Shown here in pieces: positions 13,501 through 23,534 of a stretch of DNA of 64,000 nt. This DNA comes from Gordius sp. MW1. Lineage: Eukaryota > Nematomorpha > Gordioida > Gordea > Gordiidae. The notes under the pieces are model-generated. The model was given only the letters and a program-made list of their open reading frames with translations, was not told the DNA's origin and searched no databases. Location of the stretch: contig OZ038527.1 of NCBI GenBank assembly GCA_964036665.1, positions 26,515,901-26,579,900 of the forward strand. The letters are read 5' to 3'. Position 1 is the first letter of the stretch. Each line of letters starts with the position of its first letter. The position numbers were made by a program, and so were the translations under genes.

Positions 13501-14085
13501 CTTTGCTAACTCTTGATAATCCCGAATCATTTTTGATAGGACAGAATATCGCCATTACTATCTGTTAGTGTTGTATAAATGATTGGGTTTTGTGGTCGAT
13601 CTTAGGTTAAATTAACACTAACGGTCGACCCTGGTCTATTTTTCAAATTTCGACTAAGCCTAGTAGTCGACTAAGAAAAATAGGCCAAAGTCTGTTTATG
13701 CTTAGTCGACTAAAACCAAAGGCCGACCCAACGAAACTCAGCCAGTTTTACAACACTACTATTTGTAGATTTAATTCACTTGCAATATCTCTAAATGTTT
13801 TCCAAATAAAAAAATGTGTAACTTATTCATTCGTTTTTAATAAACGAGTGTAATAAAATCTTGCCTGTACATTAATACTACAGGTTGCCCCCAGGCTCGG
13901 ATATAACAATAAAATTCAATAGAGGCAAAACCAAAACTGAACCTCATTATTGGTTCCTAGCTCGTTCGGCCTGGCCCATCCGCTCTTCGATCGTGATTAG
14001 CAAGCGATGCAATGAAGTGGGGCAAAACGTGGCTTCGGCAGACGTTATCAGGCGAGAAGCCTTCCAACACCTCGCTCAATTATAA
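10529..14085 (+). CDS. CCZ1: CCZ1 vacuolar fusion protein, 8 exons
   Basis: Exons 10529-10594, 10630-10821, 10855-10938, 11033-11113, 11160-11530, 12048-12338, 12449-12604 and 13884-14085 are phase-consistent and give 480 residues, close to the usual CCZ1 length of about 480. Recognisable blocks are KVVYFYPQSLDIKEQIKIIG near the N terminus, an EEYWIFLV strand, a SIIWSS block in the second longin domain, EYFGRFLPL, and a C-terminal HYWFLARSAW strand. Family knowledge: CCZ1 forms a heterodimer with MON1 that is the guanine-nucleotide exchange factor for Rab7, driving endosome-to-lysosome maturation on membranes. The ATG at 10529 is the first after an upstream in-frame stop. Introns 1 and 2 are 35 and 33 bp. 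Intron 7 carries a 600 bp hAT element and a family A MITE. The stop is followed 18 bp later by another MITE, then a possible AATAAA at 14482. Confidence 0.93.
11787..11927. mobile_element. Family B MITE (CATGGGCGTAGCC ends), copy 1
   Basis: Left end cataggcgtagccagg with a G run, right end atgctggctaccctatg. In CCZ1 intron 5. Confidence 0.8.
12684..13283. mobile_element. Family C hAT element, 600 bp, in CCZ1 intron 7
   Basis: Terminal repeats TAGAGCCCTGCA and TGCAGGGCTCTA, flanked by the exact 8-bp duplication CTTATAAT (12676-12683 and 13284-13291). Both ends have repeated GCCCGAGCCCG motifs and the centre is AT-rich. No coding capacity remains. Confidence 0.93.
13566..13758. mobile_element. 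Family A hAT MITE, copy 1
   Basis: TAGTGTTGTATAAATG to TTTTACAACACTA, flanked by CTATCTGT and CTATTTGT (7 of 8 match). In CCZ1 intron 7. Confidence 0.9.
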
Positions 14086-14103
14086 AAACGTTTTTGTGGG
14101 CAG

Positions 14104-14290
14104 TAATGTTGTAAAAAGGGCTGCGTTTCGTTTGGTCGACCTTTGATTTTAGTCGACTAAACATAGGCAGACCAACGGCTTTTTGCTCTATATATGCGAC
14201 AAACAGACGAAATAATCTTTGGTTTGTTAATGTTTAGTCGACTAAAACCAAAGTTCGACCAAACAAAACCCAGCCGTTTTTACAACACTA
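14104..14290. mobile_element. Family A hAT MITE, copy 2, in the CCZ1 3' UTR
   Basis: Perfect 8-bp duplication GTGGGCAG (14096-14103 and 14291-14298). It starts 18 bp after the CCZ1 stop and before a possible AATAAA at 14482. Confidence 0.93.
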
Positions 14291-14481
14291 GTGGGCAGAG
14301 GCATATTATTTTCTTCATTCAATGCCGAAAAACCGCTCGACTGCCGTTTTAAGCTCAATTTTTAACTTGTTGTGTCATATACGTATTTATGTTCTCTCAT
14401 CTATATCGCATCGATTTAACTACGGCTACAAAATTTTTAGTTTTTCTTTCGCTCTTATATATATTTGAACATCCGTGTTAA

Positions 14482-14487
14482 AATAAA
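14482..14487 (+). terminator. Possible CCZ1 poly(A) signal
   Basis: AATAAA 397 bp after the CCZ1 stop; the nearest canonical hexamer I noticed. Not verified by transcripts. Confidence 0.35.
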
Positions 14488-14979
14488 GCCCTCTCAGGCA
14501 ACTCCAAATCTTGATTACATAATTTTGTGAAATCGATGATAAAATTTTTGGTATTTTAGTTGTCGCCCTTTACAGCTACACCAAAAAAATCTCTAGCCCT
14601 CCACTTTCAAAATTGAGGGAGGTCCTTTGTTATAAATGCATATGGGGAATGTGATTGTGTGTGTATGCGACTTAATTGTTTTTTTATAAATACGATGATG
14701 GGTAATATACATATGTATTACAGTTTAAAATACAAGAAATTCGGATAAAATTTGAGATGTTAAAATTGACGAAAAACGTGGTCGATTAATGAAACATACA
14801 TGCGTAAATGATAGAATAATTGTATCATATTACAATTAGAGATTCTCCTTTGGCTACAACAATATATTTGATTAGTGATAAATCTATACATTTGAGCAAT
14901 GATGTCGCGATTATAAATTAAGTGTAAATAAGAAGCCCCCCCCTCGCCCAGAGATTCCTTTGGTTTACCATTGATCCAG

Positions 14980-17900
14980 TCAAAATTCTTTCTTCAGGGG
15001 GGAGGCATAACATGCTACTTTCTTGAGGATAAGCATCGCGACAACGTTGACGACCATTAATTTGTGACTCAAAAAGTCGAGGCTATCCCAGCAGGCCAAG
15101 GTATGCTTGAGCCCACCGCCTTGGATGTCTGGGCCGTTGTGGGCTAAGCCAAACGGTACCCCTAAGTAAGTGAGATGGAAGATTGCCAAGGCGGAAAAGG
15201 CGTAATTTATTGCCTTCACTATCCACGATGTATCCTAAAATAATAAATTTGCAGTTAAATTGACAAATAATGAAGTCAATCCCATTTGATAATGAGAGGC
15301 GAAATTCGGAGAAAATTTATATCAAAGTAATATATAAGCTTGTGTTGGAGAGAGGTAATTTTTTTACCTGTTTCGATCTTGGATCTCTTTGATGTAAAAG
15401 TATCTACCAGATGGGCATAAACCCGTATTTTTTAAAGAATTTTTTTGGATTAGGGATGGGGGAGGGGCAAACAATTTGAAGTATAATACTAATTTCACTG
15501 GCCAACAAATAATGGACTTAAAGAAAATTTGCAAAATGTTGGCAGGTTCTGGTAGAGTTTTTTTTTGGCGAACACAAATACATTTTTAATTTTTTCCTTC
15601 TAAGTCAAGTTTTCGAAATATTTGCTGTCAAAGTTGCTAAAAACATTGATTCTAGCGTTTTTTAAACGTCAATCACTTTCAAATTTGTATAATTTTAGTT
15701 TAAGGGACTCGGTCCAGGCTTAGATATACGGAAGGCAAGCTAAAGGTACGTTACAAAATCAATTAGATTTTTATTTGTGTTTAAAAAAGTATAAACTAGG
15801 TGATTTATAATGTTCCAATTTATAATTACATTTAATGTTTATTAATTAACAAAGATTTAATGGATTCCCTCTTCTCAATAAATTAAATTTAATAAAAACT
15901 AAAAATTTACCGATTAATTTGCAAGTTATTGACGTTTAAAAAAGTCGCAGTTTTTAGCAACTTTGACGGCAATTATTTCGAAAACTTGACGTATAGGAGG
16001 AAAAAATTAAAAATATATTCGCGCTTACCATTGAACCGTAATAAAAAATAGTCAAAACTAAGGTTGGTAAAATTTTGTCAAGATCTGCATTACCTTGTAT
16101 TTGTGTTGGCAGCAATCTTTGCAAGGTTTAGCCCCTACGCAAGCGTTGAGACATTGACACAAGGCCTTTCGCGTTTCGAATTCCACATAAGTGTAGAGAC
16201 CCAACGAGAGCAATATTGCGGATATACGAAAATTAAGGCCCTGCAAAAAGGCAAACAGCATTTAAAATCCAATTTTATAAATCCAATTTTTGGGCTTCTT
16301 TTCAAGTGACTTACATGAAGGAGTGAACTGACCAAATAGGTTAGCAAGATTCCGGTGAAGGTGCCAACGTAGAGACGAGATTTTTCGAACACGCCTAAAA
16401 ATATAAGTGTTTTAGTCGACTTAACATGAACATACCAAAGATTTTTTGGTCTGTTTTTCTTAGTCGAACTCTACGCTTAGACGAAATTTGAAAAACAGCC
16501 AAAGATTGACTTTGAATCAAAGATCGACTACAAAACCCAAACCTTTTTACAACACTAGACAAAATATAAAAAAGAACGGTTTTATTTAGACATATATCAT
16601 AATTTATACACCAAAATAATTAGCTTTTCAATCAAAACAGAGATGAAATCCCACATTTGTTTAAGCCAAAACATGGTTAAAAAGGAATAGGCAAGGGGCC
16701 TAAAGTTTCAAAACGAAAATTAAGTTTAAAAAAAGTTACGAGACATATTAAGTTTGTTACGAAATAGCTAAAATTGTGTGGGAATTTAGTTGAAACATGG
16801 GTCGTCGTAAATAGTGTTGTAATAACGTTTCTTAGTAGACACCAACTTAACATAAAGAGACTAGACTAAAATCAAAGGTCGACCAAACAAAAAACGCGGC
16901 CGTTCTTACAACACAACTCATAAAAACGATATATGGGTGTTTTTACAAGATTTTAGCCAGGCACTCATGGGTATGTTCCAGTAGTAGCAAACGTCTACGA
17001 GAGAACGAGGAAATTCAATTTTCCTAAATTGGGTAACCGTGCAAGGCTGAGTCACTCTAAAATATTAAGAAGAGGAATTAAGGTTGAAAAAAACTGGATA
17101 TTTTTCTATGGCCTTAGTCTTTCACTAGCATGGGCGTAGCCAAGGGGGGGGCCCTCTTAATCCAAAAAATTGTTAAAATTTAATAAAATTATGGCTAAAA
17201 TTTAAAAAAATGATCAATTTGCCCCCCCCCCCAACATTATTGTCCCCCCCCTCTAATTCCAATGCTGGCTACGCCCATGTGTACTGCTACCTTTTGGTCA
17301 GGCTCATATAAAACTAAATAGACTGCTCATGTGTGTTATCATTTTCGAGTCACATGCTAAAGGGATAGGGATAATTTGGTCAGACTAGTCTCTAATTTAA
17401 TAATTGTGTCCTGGAAGAAGGGATGTTAATTAGAGTTATTTTTATTATTTGATTCACGGTTACCACCCGTCTTAAATTGGGCCATCTTTACATAAACCCC
17501 AACCGGAATCGTATATGAATCCTTATTTCAACATTATATTAAAACGTTAGTTGAGATTACAGTTTTTCTTCCAATTTTAAATGGGCAGAAATAAGTAAAG
17601 GCTATATAGATTTATTATTTTGGTTAATTAAAATGTTTTTGAAACGTAATGAACAATATATTGAACTAATTAGACGTTAACAGTATTTAAAAATCTATTT
17701 GATTCACACAATTCATAAAAATAATTAATACTGCTATGATTTGATGTTAAAGCAACTTACCGGCATTTTGAATTTATTAACTAGTTATTTACCAACATTC
17801 ATTCTCATTTATTAATCAATGAGGAAGGTAATTTCACTTTTTCTGTTTGAACAATGGGTGACATTACACAAAGACATGGGACATTGACAAATTCTAAATG

Positions 17901-20900
17901 GAGGATTTAATAATACACATTTGACCATATGAAACGTATGACATGAGCAGTCTGTGTAGTCTATGGACATAACTTGCCAAGTTAGATGATTATAATTTTG
18001 GTAGAAAATAAATTCATTTGCGAAATCAAGTTTAATTGCTTAGCACCAGTTAATTTACCGACAAAAACCTCCTAGTGTTTAAAAAACTTAAAATTGCGTT
18101 TAAAATAAGGATATATGCCATTGTAAAAGGCTTTTACAACTTAAAATTAGCGAAATAAAAATAAAAAACTATTATTGACACCTGGTTTTGGCCTCCAAAA
18201 TAATTTGCGAATATTTATTTAAGAAAAGATATAGCTTAAAGAATGGTTAGAAACTCTTACTCAGGCACGGGGGGCATTATGAGTTTGATGTTGACGAGAA
18301 CTTGAGAGAAGTGGCATATAAAATAATGTCCAGCCCTAAAGGAAAAGGCCTGAAGGTAAGCGCTCGTCCACCTACATAAATTGGTGTGACACTCTCAAAG
18401 ATGATACAAAACCAAACTTGAGCTGGTTAAATTAATGTAACTTTTTGAAAAAATATCGACTAGTGTTGCAAAAACGGCTGCGTTTTGTTTGGCGTACTTT
18501 TGGTTTTAGTCGACTAAATTTAAGCGGAGCAAAGGCTTTTTGGCCTCCTTTTTTTTAATCGACCTCAGGGCTTAGCCAAAATTTGAAAAACAAAACAAAA
18601 CTCAGCCGTTTTTACACAACGGCTCTCTATTCGGTTTCTCGAGCTTTTTTGGGGGATTTAAGACCTTATTATTATGATTACAACGCCCATGATGATTTTG
18701 ATAGTGATACTTGTCTCTCATTTTCAAAACCACTTTTTAGAATAGAATATAAAGTGATTTCCTATTAAATTGGGAAATTTGACTATAATATAAGAGGGAA
18801 TACATAAAACATCAATGGTCCAATCAAAGCATGTGTTATAATAAATCTATTATTGATATTTTAAAACAAAGGATATACTCCATTTGCAAATGGGAATGTA
18901 TATTTATATACTATGTAAGGAACTATAAAATAAATTTCCCCAGTTGCTATAGCTACGCTCAAGATAACAATTATGTAATCTATGCTTTAGTGTTGTAAAA
19001 ATGGCTGGATTTTGTTTGGTCAACCATTTAGTCAACTCTTGGTCTGCATATTGGTTTAAAACCAAGATCTATACATCATTGTCGTCTATAATAGGTTAAG
19101 AGTCGGCAAAGGATTTAACGTTGTATCGTTCAATAATAATCCCAAGTCGTGGCCCGAGTAAAAAAGGAGTGAAAAATTTTAGATTTTGGAGAATGTTTTC
19201 CAATTTCTTTAAAAAATATATGGCCTGTTTTCTGGAGGAGCCAGAGCACGTGGAACAACGGCTATAAAAATATTGGATGCCAAAAGGGCAGAATGACTTT
19301 TACGGATTTTTTCGAACCCTCTACCTTAAATATCAAAAAGAATTATTTTTCGATCTCAAAACTTTTCAGATTTTTTCCATCCAACACACCCCGTGAACGT
19401 TTTCGATTTTAGAGGTGAATTTCATGACAAAAATTTAATTGTCAGAGTAAAAACAAAATTTCAGAAAATTTTGACCCATAAATAGAATATTTTTTATGCA
19501 TTTATCCTTATTTGAACCCATAAAAAAATCAAAACTGTATGTAATGTGTTGCATAATGGAGTTATTTTCGCAATCAGAACTTCCGACCAGACCTCTTTTT
19601 AAATTTTTGTTTTGTGTGACCTTAATTAGGCTGTAGCGAGACAGTTATGGATTTTTACTTTTTATGCAGGAAAGGGAGGTCTAAAGTGTGTAAAACTATC
19701 ATTTCCAAACAACTTGAGCACGAGAAAAAGAGTAAGGCCAATAGGAGCGGCTCGAGAAATAAGTTAAAAACCGCTTTCACACGAAGCTGCCCGATATCAC
19801 ATTTTCTATGATGATCCTTGGTAAAAAATGTAAAAAAAATAAAATCTTAATTCATTTATATATATATAATATAGATTCCTGAAAAAGGCAAACTATTTTT
19901 ATGTGACCAAAAGGTTATATACAAGATTTTGATAGTGATAAAAACCACTTATTAGTAATAGAATATAGAGTTTTTTCAGACTAAATTGGGAAATATGACA
20001 ATAATATAAGAAAATAGAGAGTTTTATACTAAATCTATTATTGATATTTGAAAAAAAAGAATATATACTCCATTTGCAAATGGGAATGTAAATTTATTAT
20101 ATACTACATAAGGAACTATAAATTTCCCCAGTTGCTATAGCTACGCTTAAGATAACAATTATGTAATCTATGCTCTAGTTGTAAAAATGGCTGGATTTTG
20201 TTTGGTCAACCATTTAGTAAACTCTTGGTCTGTTTTTTAGTGTGCCTCTAAGCTTAGTTGGAATTTGAAAAACAGATTAGAGTCAACCGTTAATCTTAAT
20301 ACCCTACCACATATTTAATAGACAAATATTCATGTATATTTCTGAATTGCCAAATTAAAAATGTAGTATATTAACTTAAACTAAAAAACTCACCCCTTTC
20401 TTATATAAGTTTTTTCTATCTTTTACAAAACCTTGTTTATAATCCATGTATGACTGCCATGGACCAAATATTATAGTTGAGGGATCTAATAAATAGCTTA
20501 ATATTTTGCAGGTGGTATCAGAATCTTTAACTTTTTCATTTTCTTCTATTTTTTGGGGGTCTGAATCATGATCAATAATTTTTTGGCTTTTAACATTAAA
20601 TGCCAAAAATATAGATTTCATAATAATAATCATAAAAGTTCCTAAATATATAATTGATTTTTTAACAAATTATAAAATACCTCTAAATTTATCCCATGAT
20701 TCTGTAGTAAATATTGCAAACTGCCTATATTTAAAACATTAATAAAAAATAGTAATAATTAATATTCATATATTTGTGATAAAAGTTAATAAGTTTACCC
20801 CCATAAGATATATAGTAATGAAATATAACATAAAGGTTTCCAATTGCATGAAAATCTCTTGGTTATTAAGACTGAGACAATAAGTGTGTATGCAAGGATG

Positions 20901-21255
20901 TATAAAAGTTCAGAGGCAAAATATATATACAAGAGATAGAGGCCAAACATAGCTGAAAGTTGATAAACATATTTTTGTCTAACTAAAATCAGATATACAT
21001 CATAATAATTCTCATCACTTTTACAAGAAAGGGCTGCTAAAATTAAACAAAAAGTTATTTGTAGACATAAATTCCAGTATGTTTGAAATAAAGAATTTAA
21101 TATGCAGCTATAGATAATTTGTATAATTTTTAGCATAGATTTATTTTCTAAAAACAAATTATAAAGCATTTTTTAAGCATACCATCGAAATAATAACCAA
21201 CATCATGCTTAATATGATCGAAAGCATCTAGGTAATATTCAAAATCGTCATTCAT
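14980..21255 (-). CDS. PORCN: Porcupine, Wnt O-acyltransferase (MBOAT), 10 exons
   Basis: Minus-strand exons 21255-21183, 21147-20799, 20724-20681, 20641-20394, 19786-19659, 18371-18261, 17056-16947, 16394-16315, 16240-16094 and 15234-14980 splice in phase to 514 residues. The protein is a polytopic membrane protein with the MBOAT landmarks IIFGPWQSYMDY, FPRSLVDVCYYWNIPMSAWL (conserved Asn345) and VSSLLH (catalytic His381), then LNFRISAILLSLGLYTYVE and a Cys-rich loop CVGAKPCKDCC. Family knowledge: Porcupine is an ER enzyme that transfers palmitoleate to a conserved serine of Wnt proteins, which is needed for Wnt secretion and receptor binding. Length sits in the usual 460-525 range. Exons 3 and 5 are small (44 and 128 nt) and were placed by homology and phase. 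The ATG at 21255 is the best start: the N terminus is acidic and aromatic, as I recall for other invertebrate Porcupines. Introns hold MITEs and a long palindromic element. Confidence 0.93.
15567..16030. mobile_element. Palindromic element with arms of about 115 bp, PORCN intron 9
   Basis: The left arm (about 15567-15690) and right arm (about 15905-16028) are inverted copies sharing gtcaagttttcgaaat, gtcaaagttgctaaaaac and tttaaacgtcaat. The loop is about 215 bp and AT-rich. Looks like a long-TIR MITE; no clear target duplication found. Confidence 0.75.
16405..16557. mobile_element. Family A MITE, truncated, PORCN intron 7
   Basis: Has the internal ttagtcgactta and ttgaaaaacagcc motifs and an intact right end TTTTTACAACACTA. 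The left end is degraded to agtgttttag, about 11 bp from the 3' splice site of the exon ending at 16394. Confidence 0.8.
16812..16912. mobile_element. Family A MITE, short copy
   Basis: TAGTGTTGTAATAACG to TTCTTACAACACA; internal part deleted. Flanks match at 6 of 8 bases. In PORCN intron 7. Confidence 0.75.
17129..17279. mobile_element. Family B MITE, PORCN intron 6
   Basis: CATGGGCGTAGCCAAGG at the left, GGCTACGCCCATG at the right, with internal G and C runs. Confidence 0.88.
17314..17963. mobile_element. Family D inverted-repeat element, copy 1
   Basis: Left end tagactgctcatgtg and right end catgagcagtctgtgtagt are inverted. The internal aatgaggaaggtaatttcac and atgggtgacattacac are shared with the copies at 35503 and 51187. 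Confidence 0.75.
18461..18618. mobile_element. Family A MITE, PORCN intron 5
   Basis: TAGTGTTGCAAAAACGGCTG at the left; cagccgtttttacacaac at the right. Confidence 0.8.
18700..19075. repeat. Duplicated segment, copy 1 (partner 19938-20300)
   Basis: Shared tracts include ccatttgcaaatgggaatgt, then ccccagttgctatagctacg and the start of a family A MITE (18988) with the same gtttggtcaaccatttagt variant. The two copies lie in the introns on either side of PORCN exon 5. Confidence 0.85.
19938..20300. repeat. Duplicated segment, copy 2
   Basis: Counterpart of 18700-19075, again ending in a family A MITE fragment (20176-20300). Confidence 0.85.
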
Positions 21256-21357
21256 AATTTGAAAAAATTCAAGAAATTTAAATATTTTTAAGATGTCTAT
21301 TGATGACAGAGGTACTACTTGATATGAATAAATGTCGGCATTTGAGCAAGTGAACTG

Positions 21358-21492
21358 CGTCCCCCCCCCTGAATGACAAAAAAAAATTCTATGCAAAACT
21401 CTAAAAAATTAAAAAAATTTATCCCACCCCCCTTATTGAACTTAAAGATATTTCGCCTCCTTCCTGTAATCCAAAACCTGGCTACTCCCATG
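21358..21492. mobile_element. Family B MITE variant, left end lost
   Basis: A C run, then ctgaatgacaaaaaaaaatt, ending CCTGGCTACTCCCATG. Lies about 100 bp upstream of the PORCN start codon, so in its promoter or 5' UTR. Confidence 0.75.
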
Positions 21493-21603
21493 ACTGCATT
21501 TATCATGTCTTAATTTCACAGCTGAGGTGAGTAACGGCATATTCTTATTTTAGCCATAACTTCACAACTTATCCTATCCCTTTACGGTTTCTTTAATAAC
21601 ATT

Positions 21604-21773
21604 CATGGGGGTAGCCAGGGGGGCGGGGGGGGGGGACCGCTCCCCGCCCTGAATGACAAAAAAAATTTCAATGCAAAAACACTTAAAAATTAAAAAAATT
21701 TAAGCTTTGCTCCTCCCTAATTAAACTTTTAAACGTTTTGCCCCCTCTAATCGAAAACCTGGCTACGCCTATG
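21604..21773. mobile_element. Family B MITE variant
   Basis: CATGGGGGTAGCCAGG ... CCTGGCTACGCCTATG with the same ctgaatgacaaaa interior as 21358-21492. Confidence 0.85.
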
Positions 21774-23534
21774 ATAGCATTATTTTTTTAACCTTCAAAT
21801 TCTAAGTTGACATACTGATCTTTCAAAATTTCGCTTCCTTTAACATCATAACACATGAACTTTGTTTTCTATGAATTTATTTTTGTTGTCTAATGGCAAC
21901 AGTTATTTTAACTTATTTGCTTTAGTCTTTTACTTTAAATGTGGGTTAATTATTGTCATGTTGAATGGCTTAGCCTAAAAGTTTACCCGTTCATTATTTC
22001 TTTGTTAATTTGTATAACTTCCCTAAGCCATTGAAGTCTACATCAATAATTAGGTTTTCTACCTGTATTTTTTGTAACTCATTTTCTGAGTTTTAGTTCA
22101 ATCAACCTGATATTTTGTAGCCAAGCGATGTCTACCTAAATTCATGTTAACACTTGCCCCACCAAACTTTCCATCAGCTTAGATTCCACCAAGCTATTAG
22201 CCTTCAAACACTTAAATATTCCTATTTGAAATGAGTGGGCGATAAGCTTGGTTCATTTTCTGCATTGCACGGCTGGAAGATGCATTGCCCTTCGTTTGAG
22301 GAGGACCATTTAACTTTCTACTTGAGATTTTTGAGATTTATTTTATTGAAGTGGGTTCATACAACCAATTTCCAACCTGACCCAACCTTCCACTTTTTTA
22401 CGCATATACTTGGGACCGTAGTTAAACCTGAGGGGGAAAACTACATATTAATTATGATTTGTCCGTAGCCTTTATAGTAAATTGATTTATTTTCATAATT
22501 AGGTGATTAATATAAATTATTAAGCTGCTATTGTATTGAGGCTTTGACCAATATTGCGCGAGTAAAGGTAAAACTCCTCAATAAATATTATTTCTTTCAG
22601 TCAAAATTAACAAATACCTACAATTTTATCTTTCCTATTCCATGGAATTTGTAATAGTAATACTATTTTTAAATTAGGTATGGCGATTGATTATGCTTAA
22701 CTATCAGATGTACCCATTAATTTGCTATCTTCTAAGGAGCAACTATATACTATATCAAATTTATGCAAACATTTATTTGGGTCTAAAAGATTTAAAGCAT
22801 GTTAAGCTTAAGTTGATAATTAATTAATATTATTATATTATAGGCTTGAGATACCCAAATAAAAATTTAAATTAGGTAAAGATACTTCTCTTGTTGAGGG
22901 GGGAAAGGGCAGGTCTTAGGAGAACAAAGGAGGCAAATGGGGTCTGCCTTTTTAAGGCCTCCCCTTAATTAGGCCAATAAGTCATAAATGAGATTATAAA
23001 GATGAATCATAAGAGTTATATTGTAAAGAACTTAAAATTTACTCATGTTAAAAACGAATAATGCTAAATAAAAAAGGTAATTTTAATGACGTTGCACTAT
23101 GCGATAGTGAAATTTATGTCGATTTTCAAGTATATCTTGTATTAGGTAAACTAATACCTGAGCCTCCAAATCGACTAGTTATGTATAATTAAAAGCCACT
23201 TTTAAGGCCTTTGCTCCAATATTCGGCTACTTGTATTGTCAAAGTATTTAAGAAAATCATATAGATTTCTAGATTGAGGCAAAAGTTTAATAATGTATGG
23301 GTAATTGTACTTTTCTATCAAGGCGCAAATTACTACTTTTCATTTAACTAAAAAATATATTTAAGGTGTATTTTTATGACATTTATAATTTCATCCATAT
23401 AAAGCAAAATACTTTTGGCCGATTTCTAAATTATCATAGCATCAAAATATTTTAACATTGCTATGCGAAAAGCATTTTCCTATGAAAACCGATATTTTGC
23501 AATTTATAAGTTTTATCATTTTTGTTCCTGTTAA

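Larger units (their letters stand above)
21256..23534. other. Divergent intergenic region, PORCN to guanylate cyclase
   Basis: Contains two family B MITEs and otherwise AT-rich sequence. Promoters of both genes must lie here, but no core motif is convincing. The frame 22235-22468 shows nothing recognisable. Confidence 0.5.

Noticed and set aside
11163-14085. CCZ1 exons first considered as KICS2 or another unknown conserved gene
   Set aside because: After adding the exons at 10529-11113 the whole protein follows CCZ1 from start to end, with matching length.
22235-22468. 77-codon frame between PORCN and the cyclase gene
   Set aside because: No domain, no splice signals and no similarity to neighbours.
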